Below, one piece after another: positions 44,576 to 54,079 of a stretch of DNA of 64,000 nucleotides. Numbering within the stretch: the stretch's first letter is position 1; each line of letters starts with the position of its first letter. Under the pieces are notes generated by a model. The model was not told the origin of the DNA. It was given only the letters and a program-made list of their open reading frames with translations, and ran no database searches. The stretch comes from Hoeflea sp038900095. GTDB lineage: Bacteria > Pseudomonadota > Alphaproteobacteria > Rhizobiales > Rhizobiaceae. The stretch covers positions 620,001-684,000 of the forward strand of contig NZ_JBBMQQ010000002.1 in assembly GCF_038900095.1 (NCBI RefSeq), read 5' to 3'. The position numbers and the translations under genes were made by a program.

Positions 44576-46020
44576 TTCTTGCTCTTTGCAGTAAGTAGCT
44601 CGGTGTAAAGACTGGCGTAGCGCAGGGCGCTGCGATCCCAGGAGACATCCGCTTTCATGCCCTGGTTCTGCAGCTGGGCCCATGCCTTGGGTTGGGAAAA
44701 GGTGCGGATGGCGCGGCGAAGGGCCTCGCGCAGGGCATCGGGTGTGACCGGGAAGAACTGGAACCCGGTTGCCACTTCGGCTGCAGTTGCTGCTTCGTTG
44801 GCGTCAACGATGGTGTCTGCCAGACCGCCGGTGCGGGCAACCACAGGCACGTTGCCATAGCGCAAGCCGTAAAGCTGGGTCAGGCCGCAGGGCTCAAACC
44901 GTGACGGGACAAGGATCATGTCGCCGCCCGCCTGCATGAGATGCGACAGCGGTTCATTGTAGCCGATGACCAGGCCTATATCGCCCGGATGCCGTTCGGC
45001 GGCCGAGAGAAGGGCGGTTTCGAGCGCCTTGTCACCCGAGCCAAGCACCGCAAGCCTGCCGCCCATGGCGACGATGTCGTCGGCAAGTTCGGTCAGCACA
45101 TCGATGCCCTTTTGCCAGGTCAGCCGGCTGACAACGGTGAAGACCGGCTTGTCGGTATCGCCAAACCCGAAATGTTCGGCCAGGGCCTTCCGGTTGTGCT
45201 GACGCTTCTTCGGTTTGGCGAGACTGTAATTTGCGGCGATCATCCGGTCTGACGCGGGGTCCCAGACGTCGGTATCAATGCCGTTGACGATGCCATGCAG
45301 GCTGTCGGCGCGGGCGTTGATCAAGCCGTCCAGCCCCATGCCAAATGCAGGTGTCCGTATTTCCTGCGCATAGGTCGGGCTGACGGTGGTGATGGCGGTG
45401 GCCATCTGCAGCCCGCCCTTGAGAAAGCTGACATCGCCGTAATACTCGATGCCATCAACCGAGAACACCGATTGCGGCAATCCGAGTTCGGGGAAAATGT
45501 CGGGCCCGAACTGGCCTTGAAAGGCAATGTTGTGGATGGTCATGACCGTCGGAGTGGACGCGGCCTTGCCCTGCATCATGTAGACAGGGGTCAGGCCGGC
45601 TTGCCAGTCGTGGGCATGGACAATGTCGGGCGTCCAGTCGTCAAGCGCGCCTTCGGCTATGTTGGCTGCAGCGCGGCTGAGGGCTGCGAACCGCCGCCAG
45701 TTGTCACGATGATCGGCATTCGCGGCATCGGTATAGGGACCGCCCGCGCGGTCGAACAGTTCCGGGGCATCCAGAACGAGATAGTCGACCCCGTCGATCG
45801 TGCTGGCAAGGATGGTGGCACGGACACCAAGAAGATCGTCAAACCTGATCACCGGCACCGGATTGCGAAGCTTTGCCATGACCTGCTGGTATCCGGGCAG
45901 CAGGACCTGCATGTCGACGCCATGTGTCGACAGGGCCGCTGGCAGGGCGCCGGCGACATCGGCCAGCCCGCCGGTCTTGATCAGGGGATATACCTCGGAG
46001 GCGACAGAGAGAACCTTCAT
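44572..46020 (-). CDS. glgA: Glycogen synthase GlgA
   Basis: A 482-residue GT5 glucosyltransferase that extends glycogen with ADP-glucose. The ADP-glucose binding motif KTGGLADVAGALPAAL is at about residues 15-30; IPSRFEPCGLTQLYGLRYG-type sequence (VPSRFEPCGLTQL) and ARTGGLADTIVD form the C-terminal donor site. The start at 46020 overlaps the glgC stop (ATGA). Length is normal. Confidence 0.95.
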   Translation of the reverse strand: MKVLSVASEVYPLIKTGGLADVAGALPAALSTHGVDMQVLLPGYQQVMAKLRNPVPVIRFDDLLGVRATILASTIDGVDYLVLDAPELFDRAGGPYTDAANADHRDNWRRFAALSRAAANIAEGALDDWTPDIVHAHDWQAGLTPVYMMQGKAASTPTVMTIHNIAFQGQFGPDIFPELGLPQSVFSVDGIEYYGDVSFLKGGLQMATAITTVSPTYAQEIRTPAFGMGLDGLINARADSLHGIVNGIDTDVWDPASDRMIAANYSLAKPKKRQHNRKALAEHFGFGDTDKPVFTVVSRLTWQKGIDVLTELADDIVAMGGRLAVLGSGDKALETALLSAAERHPGDIGLVIGYNEPLSHLMQAGGDMILVPSRFEPCGLTQLYGLRYGNVPVVARTGGLADTIVDANEAATAAEVATGFQFFPVTPDALREALRRAIRTFSQPKAWAQLQNQGMKADVSWDRSALRYASLYTELLTAKSKK

Positions 46021-47288
46021 TCGTAAATCAGCCCCGCGCGGTCGAGCATGTCCTGGGTGATCAGGCAAATGCCCGATTCGGTGCGATGGAAGCGGCTGGC
46101 GTCGAGTTCGGGATCCTCACCGACGACAAGGCCGGCCGGAATCTTGACACCCCGGTCGATCACCACCCGCGACAGGTTTGCGTGGCGGCCGATCACACAT
46201 TCGGGCAGCACGACCGCCTCGTTCAGGTTCGAGTAGGACCGGCACAAGACACCAGAAAACAGAAGCGAACGATTTATTTCCGAACCGGAAATGATACAAT
46301 CGCCTGATACCAGAGAAGAGAGCGCCATGCCGCGACGGCCCTCTTCATTGTGCACGAACTTTGCCGGCGGACGGATCTCGGCATAGGTCCAGATTGGCCA
46401 GGAGCGGTCATAAAGATCGAGTTCGGGCAGGATGTCGGTGAGATCGATATTGGCCTGCCAATAGGCATCAATGGTGCCCACATCGCGCCAATAGGCTTCC
46501 TTCTCCGGCGTTTCACGGACGCAGGATTCGGCGAACCGGTGTGCCACGGCTTTTCCATTTTCGACGATGTAGGGGATGATGTCCTTGCCGAAATCGCGGC
46601 TTGAACCGGGGGTCTCCGCATCACGGCGCAGCTCATCCATCAGGAAATCGGTGTTGAAGACATAGATCCCCATCGACGCCAAAGCCATGTCCGGCTTGTC
46701 CGGCATGGCTGGCGGGTCGGCGGGCTTTTCGACAAAGGCGATGATCTCGTCGCTGTCGTTGACATGCATGACCCCGAAACCTGACGCTTCCATGCGCGGC
46801 ACTTCAAGGCAGCCAACGGTGACATCGGCGCCTGAATTGACGTGCTGCTGCAGCATCAATTCATAGTCCATCTTGTAGATGTGATCACCGGCCAGAATGA
46901 CCATGAACTTGGGTTCATAGGCTTCGATGATGTCGATGTTCTGGAACACCGCATCAGCAGTGCCGTCATACCATTGGGTTTCCGACACGCGCTGACTGGC
47001 GGGCAGGATATCGAAACTTTCATTGCGCTCGGGACGCAGGAAGTTCCAGCCGCGCTGCAAATGCCGGATCAGGGAATGAGCCTTGTACTGGGTGGCAACA
47101 CCGATCCGCCGGATACCGGAGTTCAGGGCGTTCGAAAGAGCGAAATCGATAATCCGCGACTTGCCGCCGAAAAAGACCGCTGGCTTGGCGCGGCGATCGG
47201 TGAGTTCCATCAGTCGGCTGCCACGGCCGCCTGCCAGGACATAGGCCATGGCGTCACGCGCCAGTGGCTGAACCCGTTTCTGCTCCAT
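46017..47288 (-). CDS. glgC: Glucose-1-phosphate adenylyltransferase GlgC
   Basis: A 423-residue enzyme that makes ADP-glucose, the committed step of glycogen synthesis. The nucleotidyltransferase motif is AGGRGSRLMELTDRRAKPAV, with GGKSRIIDFALSNALNSGIR after it; ILAGDHIYKMDY and a C-terminal left-handed helix follow. Rhizobial GlgC is activated by fructose 6-phosphate or pyruvate. It lies 30 bases downstream of glgB and overlaps glgA. Confidence 0.96.
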   Translation of the reverse strand: MEQKRVQPLARDAMAYVLAGGRGSRLMELTDRRAKPAVFFGGKSRIIDFALSNALNSGIRRIGVATQYKAHSLIRHLQRGWNFLRPERNESFDILPASQRVSETQWYDGTADAVFQNIDIIEAYEPKFMVILAGDHIYKMDYELMLQQHVNSGADVTVGCLEVPRMEASGFGVMHVNDSDEIIAFVEKPADPPAMPDKPDMALASMGIYVFNTDFLMDELRRDAETPGSSRDFGKDIIPYIVENGKAVAHRFAESCVRETPEKEAYWRDVGTIDAYWQANIDLTDILPELDLYDRSWPIWTYAEIRPPAKFVHNEEGRRGMALSSLVSGDCIISGSEINRSLLFSGVLCRSYSNLNEAVVLPECVIGRHANLSRVVIDRGVKIPAGLVVGEDPELDASRFHRTESGICLITQDMLDRAGLIYE

Positions 47289-47318
47289 TCTAACCTCCCG
47301 ATTTAGCCTTTGCCCGCA

Positions 47319-49526
47319 TCATGCGGGCGTGAACATCATTGTCGCCAGGGGCGGCAGCGTCAGCTCCGCGATTGTGTGGCCGTCTTCCACCCGTGTCATC
47401 ACCTCACCGAGATTGCCCTTGCCAGAGCCACCATAAATGGTGGAATCCGAATTGAAAATTTCAAGCCAGACACCGCCTTGCGGCATCGGAACCTGGTAGC
47501 CGGTCAGCACATTGGGCGTGAAATTGGAGACAATGACGACCGGTTTTTGGTCAGGCGCACGCCGCACCCAGGCGAAGACCGAGTTCGCGTTGTCATCGGC
47601 GATGAGCCATTCGAAACCTTCCGGCTCGCAATCGCGCGCATGCAGGGCCGGTGTCCGGGCGTAGAGCCGGTTGAGATCGCGGACCAGATCCTGCATGCCG
47701 TGATGGCGCGGATCATCGAGGTGATCCCAGTCCAGCGCTCGGGCCTCGCTCCATTCACCGCGCTGGGCGAATTCCTGGCCCATGAACAACAGTTTCTTGC
47801 CCGGATAGCCCCACATGAAACCGTAATAGGCTCTCAGAGATGCAAATTTCTGCCACTCGTCACCGGTCATCTTGGTGAGCATCGAGCCTTTGCCATGCAC
47901 CACTTCGTCATGGGAAATCGGCAGCACGAAATTCTCCGAAAATGCGTAGTGCAGGCCGAAGGTCATGTCGTTGTGGTGGTGCTTGCGGTAGATCGGGTCG
48001 CGTTGCATGTAGGACAGGGTGTCATGCATGAAGCCCATGTTCCACTTGAAGCCGAAGCCGAGCCCGCCCTCGTGAACCGGCGCGGAGACCTTGGGCCAGG
48101 AGGTTGATTCTTCGGCGATGGTGATGACGCCGGGATGGGTGCCGTAGACCGCCTTGTTCATGCTCTTGAGAAACTCGACCGCGTCGATGTTTTCCCTGCC
48201 GCCATCCTTGTTGGGGATCCATTCACCTTCCTTGCGCGAATAGTCGAGGTAGAGCATCGAGGCGACCGCATCCACCCTGAGTCCGTCGATGTGGTAGGTC
48301 TCGGCCCAGAACAGCGCGTTGTTGACAAGGAATGACGCCACTTCCCGGCGGCCGAAATTGTAGATCGCGGTGTTCCAGTCGGGGTGAAACCCCTGGCGCG
48401 GATCAGCATGTTCATACAGTGCAGTTCCGTCGAAATGCGCAAGCCCGTGTTCGTCAGTGGGGAAATGCGCGGGAACCCAGTCGAGCAGAACACCGAGGCC
48501 GACCTGGTGGGCACCATCGACGAAGCGGGCAAAGCCCTCCGGCTCGCCAAATCGTGCGGTCGGTGCATAAAGCCCGGTGGTCTGGTAGCCCCAGGAGGGG
48601 TCATAGGGGTGTTCGGAAATTGGAAGAAACTCGATGTGGGTGAAACCCATTTCGACGCAATAGGGGATCAGTTCATCCGCCATTTCGTCCCAGGACATGA
48701 ACGTCCCGTCAGCGCGCTTGCGCCAGGAACCGGGATGGACTTCATAAATCGATATCGGCTGGCGGCGGGCGTCGACCTTACTCCAGTGGGCGCGATGGGC
48801 GCTGTCGCCCCAGTCATGATCGAGGTCTGCGGCAACAATGGAAGCTGTCGCGGGGCGCAGCTCGGCGCGGCGGGCATAGGGGTCGGCCTTGAGCGGCAGC
48901 CTTTCGCCGTTCGGACCGAGTATTTCATATTTGTAGGCCGAGCCGGGTTTGACGCCGGGGGCGAAGATTTCCCAGATGCCGACATCGGCACGAAGGCGCA
49001 TGACATGACGCCGTCCATCCCAGTCGTTGAAATCGCCAACCACAGAGACCCGGCGCGCGTTCGGCGCCCAGACGGCAAAGTGCACGCCGTCCATGCCTTC
49101 ATGGCGGATGGGATGCGCTCCCATCTTGTCGAAAAGCCGCAAGTGCGAGCCTTCGGCGATGAAATAATCGTCCATCGGGCCAAGCACGGGGCCATAGGAA
49201 TAGGGATCATCGACGTCCCAGGCACCGATGGAATTGGTTGCCGCGTATCGCAATGGCTGGCGTTTGGCGATGGTGAGAGGGCCCTCGAACAGGCCGGCCA
49301 CCGCGCCGGGCTCAAGCCGGCCGGCGGGCAGGCCATCGAGTGTCAGTGCCATCACCTCGTCGGCACCGGGAATGAATGCGCGGGCGAAAAGTCCCTGCGG
49401 GATTTCCTGGATGCCGAGAACAGAAAAAGGGTTTCCATGCGTTCCGGAAGCAATCGCTTCAGCTTCTTCTGCCGAAAGGCGGGTCACCTTTTTTCCGGCA
49501 TCTGGCACGGTTCCCTTTTGTGTCAT
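47319..49526 (-). CDS. glgB: 1,4-alpha-glucan branching enzyme GlgB
   Basis: A 735-residue GH13 branching enzyme. It has N-terminal CBM48 modules (HFAVWAPNARRVSVVGDFND) and the catalytic barrel with GLRVDAVASMLYLDYSRK (nucleophile), TIAEESTSWP (acid) and LPISHDEVVHGKGSM. The start at 49526 overlaps the glgP stop (ATGA). The length matches the rhizobial enzymes. Confidence 0.95.
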   Translation of the reverse strand: MTQKGTVPDAGKKVTRLSAEEAEAIASGTHGNPFSVLGIQEIPQGLFARAFIPGADEVMALTLDGLPAGRLEPGAVAGLFEGPLTIAKRQPLRYAATNSIGAWDVDDPYSYGPVLGPMDDYFIAEGSHLRLFDKMGAHPIRHEGMDGVHFAVWAPNARRVSVVGDFNDWDGRRHVMRLRADVGIWEIFAPGVKPGSAYKYEILGPNGERLPLKADPYARRAELRPATASIVAADLDHDWGDSAHRAHWSKVDARRQPISIYEVHPGSWRKRADGTFMSWDEMADELIPYCVEMGFTHIEFLPISEHPYDPSWGYQTTGLYAPTARFGEPEGFARFVDGAHQVGLGVLLDWVPAHFPTDEHGLAHFDGTALYEHADPRQGFHPDWNTAIYNFGRREVASFLVNNALFWAETYHIDGLRVDAVASMLYLDYSRKEGEWIPNKDGGRENIDAVEFLKSMNKAVYGTHPGVITIAEESTSWPKVSAPVHEGGLGFGFKWNMGFMHDTLSYMQRDPIYRKHHHNDMTFGLHYAFSENFVLPISHDEVVHGKGSMLTKMTGDEWQKFASLRAYYGFMWGYPGKKLLFMGQEFAQRGEWSEARALDWDHLDDPRHHGMQDLVRDLNRLYARTPALHARDCEPEGFEWLIADDNANSVFAWVRRAPDQKPVVIVSNFTPNVLTGYQVPMPQGGVWLEIFNSDSTIYGGSGKGNLGEVMTRVEDGHTIAELTLPPLATMMFTPA

Positions 49527-52006
49527 GGGCCGGCTTTCCAAATTTCCTTTGCGTACTGGCGGATGGTCCGGTCCGAGGAGAACCAGCCCACACGCGCAGT
49601 ATTCAGGATAGTACGGCTATACCAGGCCTCTTCGTCAACCCACAAACTGTCAACCTGGCGCTGAGCCTTGGCGTAGGCGTCAAAATCGGCAGCCACCATG
49701 AACCAGTCATGATCGTAGAGTCCGGCAATCAGATCGCTGTACCGGTTGCGGTCGTCCGGGCTGAAGACACCCGATGAGATGGCGGTCAGAGCCTGTGCCA
49801 GTTCCGGCGAGGCTTCAATGATGCCGCGTGGATTGTGGCCGGTGGTGCGGCGGTCGGCCACTTCGGAAGCGGTGAGGCCGAAAATGACGATGTTGTCGTC
49901 GCCGACGCATTGCTTGATTTCGACATTGGCACCGTCGAGCGTGCCGATGGTCAGCGCACCGTTCAATGCAAATTTCATGTTGCCGGTGCCCGATGCCTCC
50001 ATGCCGGCAGTTGAAATCTGCTCGGAGAGGTCGGCGGCAGGTACCATGATTTCGGCCAGCGACACGTTGTAGTTGGGAATGAACGCGATTTTCAGCAGGC
50101 CGCGCACGGCCGGATCATTGTTGATCACCCGGGCCACGTCATTGGCAAGCTTGATGATCAGCTTGGCGTTGTGATAGCTCGGCGCCGCCTTTCCGGCGAA
50201 GAACTTCACCCTTGGCGTCCAGTCGCGTTCGGGGTGCGAGCGCATCTGGTCGTAGAGTGCAACGGTCTCGATGATGTTGAGCAGTTGCCGCTTGTATTCG
50301 TGGATCCGCTTGATCTGGATATCGAACATCGCCGACGGATCGACCCTGATGCCCATGCGGCGTTCCACCAGATTGGACAGTCGCACCTTGTTGGCGCGCT
50401 TGACCGCTGCGAACCGGGCGCGGAATTCGGAATCACCGGCGAAAGCGTCGAGCGTGGTGAGCTTTTCCGCGTCATCCATGAACTCATCGCCGATGGCTTC
50501 CCGGATCAGTGAAAACAGGCCGGGATTGCATTGCATCAGCCAGCGGCGCGGAGTGATGCCATTGGTCTTGTTGTTGATGCGGTCGGGATAGAGGTCATGC
50601 AGATCGGAAAACACGGTCTGCTTCATCAAATCGGTGTGCAGTGCCGAGACGCCGTTGATGGAATGGGAGCCGATGAAGGCCAGGTTGCCCATGCGCACGC
50701 GCCGCTCTCCGCCTTCGTCGATGACGGAAACGGACCTGATCTGGTCCTCGTCATAGCCGCGTTCCTTGCGGGCCTGGCGCAGAACCTTGGCGTTGATGGC
50801 GTAGACCAGTTGCATGTGGCGCGGCAGCAGTCTCTCAAACAGCGGCACCGGCCAGCTTTCCAGTGCTTCGGGCAGAAGCGTGTGGTTGGTATAGCTGAAG
50901 GTTTTGCGGGTGATGTCCCAGGCGGGATCAAACTCCATGTGGTGGACATCGATCAGGAGACGCATCAGTTCGGCCACCGACACCGCAGGGTGCGTGTCGT
51001 TGAGCTGGATGGCCACCTTGTCGGGCAGCGTCTTCAGATCACCGAATTGCTGAATGTGGCGGCGCAGGATGTCCTGCAGTGAGGCCGAGGAAAAGAAGTA
51101 CTCCTGCCGCAAACGCAGTTCCTGGCCTGCAGGGGTTTCGTCCGCCGGGTAAAGCACCTGTGTCAGGGCCTCGGCCTTGTTGCTCTCGCGCAACGCGCCG
51201 ATGTGGTCGCCGGCGTTGAAGGCGTCGAGCAGGATCGGATCGATCGGCTGGGCCGTCCACAATCTCAGCGTATTGACCCGGTTGGCGCGCCATCCGACGA
51301 CTGGCGTGTCGTAGGCGACCGCAATCATGCGTTCCTGCGGCTTCCAGGTGCAGCGCTGGGTTTCGTCAGAGCCGTTGCCTGTGGTGTCGACAGATCCGCC
51401 GAAGCCGATCTCGTAGGCGCTTTCGTGGCGCGGGAATTCCCAAGGGTTGCCATGGCTGAGCCAGGTTTCGGGCAGTTCGACCTGCCAGCCGTCGCTCATT
51501 TCCTGCTTGAACAGGCCGTGGACATAGCGGATGCCGTAGCCGTAGGCCGGGATATCAACGGTGGCCATCGATTCCATGAAACAGGCAGCCAGCCGGCCAA
51601 GGCCGCCATTGCCGAGCGCCGCATCAGGCTCCAGTGCCGCAACGGCATCAAAATCGACGCCGAGCGATTGCAAGGCTTCCTGGACTTCTTCCAGCAGACC
51701 GAGATTGGATACGGCATCACGGGTCAATCGCCCGATCAGGAATTCCAGCGAAAGATAATAGACCCGCTTTGCGCCCTCGTCGTAGGTCTTGCGGGTGGAG
51801 GCCATCCAGTGATCGATAACGCGGTCGCGGATCACCAGGATGGTCGCGGCCATCCAGTCATGCGGCTTGGCGACTTTCGCGTCCTTGCCGATCGAATAGG
51901 TCAGCCGTTCGATGATATTGGCTGCAAGGGTGGAGGGATCGCTGCTGCGGGGCGCTGGTGAAGGCAGGTCGGCGATGGCGGACTTGGTTATCATCGGGTG
52001 TCCCAT
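49523..52006 (-). CDS. glgP: Glycogen phosphorylase GlgP
   Basis: An 827-residue GT35 phosphorylase releasing glucose 1-phosphate. The PLP Lys is in EASGTGNMKFALNGALTIG (about residue 675), and NGITPRRWLMQCNP and KRIHEYKRQLLNI are conserved. First gene of the glycogen operon glgP-B-C-A-pgm-glgX. An alternative ATG four codons in (51994) exists. The ~230 bases upstream, between it and the sulfatase-like gene, should hold the operon promoter; a T/A-rich stretch is seen at 52080-52150 but no site could be fixed. Confidence 0.95.
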   Translation of the reverse strand: MGHPMITKSAIADLPSPAPRSSDPSTLAANIIERLTYSIGKDAKVAKPHDWMAATILVIRDRVIDHWMASTRKTYDEGAKRVYYLSLEFLIGRLTRDAVSNLGLLEEVQEALQSLGVDFDAVAALEPDAALGNGGLGRLAACFMESMATVDIPAYGYGIRYVHGLFKQEMSDGWQVELPETWLSHGNPWEFPRHESAYEIGFGGSVDTTGNGSDETQRCTWKPQERMIAVAYDTPVVGWRANRVNTLRLWTAQPIDPILLDAFNAGDHIGALRESNKAEALTQVLYPADETPAGQELRLRQEYFFSSASLQDILRRHIQQFGDLKTLPDKVAIQLNDTHPAVSVAELMRLLIDVHHMEFDPAWDITRKTFSYTNHTLLPEALESWPVPLFERLLPRHMQLVYAINAKVLRQARKERGYDEDQIRSVSVIDEGGERRVRMGNLAFIGSHSINGVSALHTDLMKQTVFSDLHDLYPDRINNKTNGITPRRWLMQCNPGLFSLIREAIGDEFMDDAEKLTTLDAFAGDSEFRARFAAVKRANKVRLSNLVERRMGIRVDPSAMFDIQIKRIHEYKRQLLNIIETVALYDQMRSHPERDWTPRVKFFAGKAAPSYHNAKLIIKLANDVARVINNDPAVRGLLKIAFIPNYNVSLAEIMVPAADLSEQISTAGMEASGTGNMKFALNGALTIGTLDGANVEIKQCVGDDNIVIFGLTASEVADRRTTGHNPRGIIEASPELAQALTAISSGVFSPDDRNRYSDLIAGLYDHDWFMVAADFDAYAKAQRQVDSLWVDEEAWYSRTILNTARVGWFSSDRTIRQYAKEIWKAGP

Positions 52007-52238
52007 TCAGCTCGGGCGTCGAGTTCCGCACGGTTCTTCCCACTGGTGGGCATCATGCGGGCTGCTTGTGCAGCAAGCAATGAATGATTTTTTTGCTAAT
52101 ATCCAGCATTTAAATCCATTAGATTGGCTGATTTGCAGGATATTGCCGCTATTTGACCGAAAATCTTGCCTGCTGCGAAAGCAACCCTGCGGCAAAGCAG
52201 GCCAGACTGCGACGGCGTCCCCGGGCCCGGTCTTGTCT

Positions 52239-53936
52239 CTATTGAACCGTCAAGTATCCAGAGGCAATGCGCTTTTGGAGATGCCGGTCAACGGCGGCGC
52301 GGTCGGCGCAGAAATGCAGGCGGCCTTCGCAACTGTCACGGAGTGCTGCGAGCTCGGCGAACATGGGTGATTTTGCCACACCCGCCGCCTCGAGCAGCGA
52401 TACGCCGAGGTATCCGATGTCGAGGCTGGCAAAATCGAAGGGTGTCATGTCGACATCCATACCCATGCCATGAACGGTAAAATAGGTCCGGTAGGCCGAT
52501 GAGGTGAGTTCGTCGACCGCAAAGTCGGGATAGAGGTGATTGACCAGCTCGCGCGTTGCGAAAGACTGGTGGTCGCCAAATTCCAGCACGATCGATGGAT
52601 GCTCCGTACTGTCGGCTTGTGCCTGAGCGAGATACCAGTCGAAATCCTGCTGGGACTGGGCGACCCGGCGTACATACTCGTCCAATTCAAAGATGCCGCT
52701 GTCGGTTAAGCTGTCCGGTTCGTCTTCGGCCCGGTGGTCCGAGTAGGGCGAATGGGCGAACATGGTTTGCACTTCGAGAAACAGCGGGCGGCCATCGGTT
52801 TTGCGGTGCTCTTCGATGAAGGACCGCGCGGCTTCGAAATAGAACCGGTCGGGATGGGCATATTCGCTGGCGCCGATGCGGTTGTAGTCGAGCACCTCGT
52901 CAAAGCCGATCGATTCCAGAAACGGCCCCTCGTTGACGAAGCCATGATCCATCGGCATCAGCACCGCGGTCCTGTAGCCGCAGCGGGCCAGTTCGGTGGC
53001 CAGCGACTGTTGGACCTTGCCTTCCATGGCGGTGGTCAGGTAAGGCGCGCGCCATCCGAAATCGAGGCTGGAAAGCCCGGTCATCAGCGAGAAATTCGAG
53101 ATCCAGGTGCCGCCGCCGAAGGTCTCGACGCGGAGCTCGCGGCGTTTCCCATCGGCGGATTTGAAGCGGTCGGCGAACTTCTGGTCGAGGCCATATTGAT
53201 TGAGCCGGCCGAGATCGGTCTGGCTTTCGCTGAGAACCACGAAGATATCGGGCTTCGGCCCGGTCATGTCGCAGGGGCCGGCTTCCGCGAAGGGTTCGAC
53301 ATCGGGCAGGCCGGCAAAGCGGTCGGCGATGCCTCGTCCGATTGCCGCGTCCCGGAGGTCGAGGAAGGAGACAAAGAATGCGGAGGCGTTGAAGCCGCCA
53401 AGATAGTGAAAGTAGCGCGGCTCGTCGGCCTTGAGCGGGTAACTGAGCGGGATCAGCGCAAAGGCGACGGCCACCAGTCCGGTTCGCTTGAGGGTGGTCA
53501 TTTTGTGCTTGCCGTCCCGGATGAAGACGATGGACAGCACGATGAGGCAGCAGATCATCAGGCCCGCGACCGGCACGATATAGGACGCAAAGCCGTTGAT
53601 GAGAAAGGCAAAGGCCTTCGGATCCGTCCCGGTGAAGACGATGTCGTAGATGTGGAGATCAAACCCCTTGGTTCTGTATTTCAGCACCGAAACGATGGCG
53701 ACCAGCACGGTTGCGGCAAGGGCGGTGTAGATCGAAAAATAGACGCGGCGGCTTGCAAGGAACAGCAGCGTGGCGATGCCCAGGACGCAGAGCATGACGA
53801 ACGGCATGTGCTCAACTGCCCGTTCCAGCAGAAACAGGAATGCGGTGCACAGCATGATGGCTGCGGCAGCTGTCGCGGGGTGCAGCGCCACTGCCGATAG
53901 TCCATGCATCAGCTTTTCGCTGATTTTCCGTGCCAT
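52239..53936 (-). CDS. Membrane sulfatase/phosphotransferase (LTA-synthase-like)
   Basis: A 565-residue protein with about five N-terminal membrane helices and a periplasmic alkaline-phosphatase-superfamily domain. The likely nucleophile Thr is in TFGGGTWISNFSLMTGL (about residue 274); PDIFVVLSESQTD and LEFGDHQSF supply metal ligands. Such enzymes transfer phosphoglycerol or phosphoethanolamine to surface glycans or lipids. Decoration of cyclic glucans (as by CgmB) is one possibility. It stands near the surface-adhesin genes and beside the glycogen operon. Confidence 0.82.
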   Translation of the reverse strand: MARKISEKLMHGLSAVALHPATAAAAIMLCTAFLFLLERAVEHMPFVMLCVLGIATLLFLASRRVYFSIYTALAATVLVAIVSVLKYRTKGFDLHIYDIVFTGTDPKAFAFLINGFASYIVPVAGLMICCLIVLSIVFIRDGKHKMTTLKRTGLVAVAFALIPLSYPLKADEPRYFHYLGGFNASAFFVSFLDLRDAAIGRGIADRFAGLPDVEPFAEAGPCDMTGPKPDIFVVLSESQTDLGRLNQYGLDQKFADRFKSADGKRRELRVETFGGGTWISNFSLMTGLSSLDFGWRAPYLTTAMEGKVQQSLATELARCGYRTAVLMPMDHGFVNEGPFLESIGFDEVLDYNRIGASEYAHPDRFYFEAARSFIEEHRKTDGRPLFLEVQTMFAHSPYSDHRAEDEPDSLTDSGIFELDEYVRRVAQSQQDFDWYLAQAQADSTEHPSIVLEFGDHQSFATRELVNHLYPDFAVDELTSSAYRTYFTVHGMGMDVDMTPFDFASLDIGYLGVSLLEAAGVAKSPMFAELAALRDSCEGRLHFCADRAAVDRHLQKRIASGYLTVQ

Positions 53937-54079
53937 GTAATCTTCTCCGGTATTTGCTTCCGGAGAGAAAGCGCACCCATTGGCTCAACATTCAAATGCA
54001 ATGATGGGTTAACCTTAACAGGCACAGCGTCATCTGCAGTGCGTGAGCCTTGCGGGGAATTGGCAGTCCGGGGGGCTTT

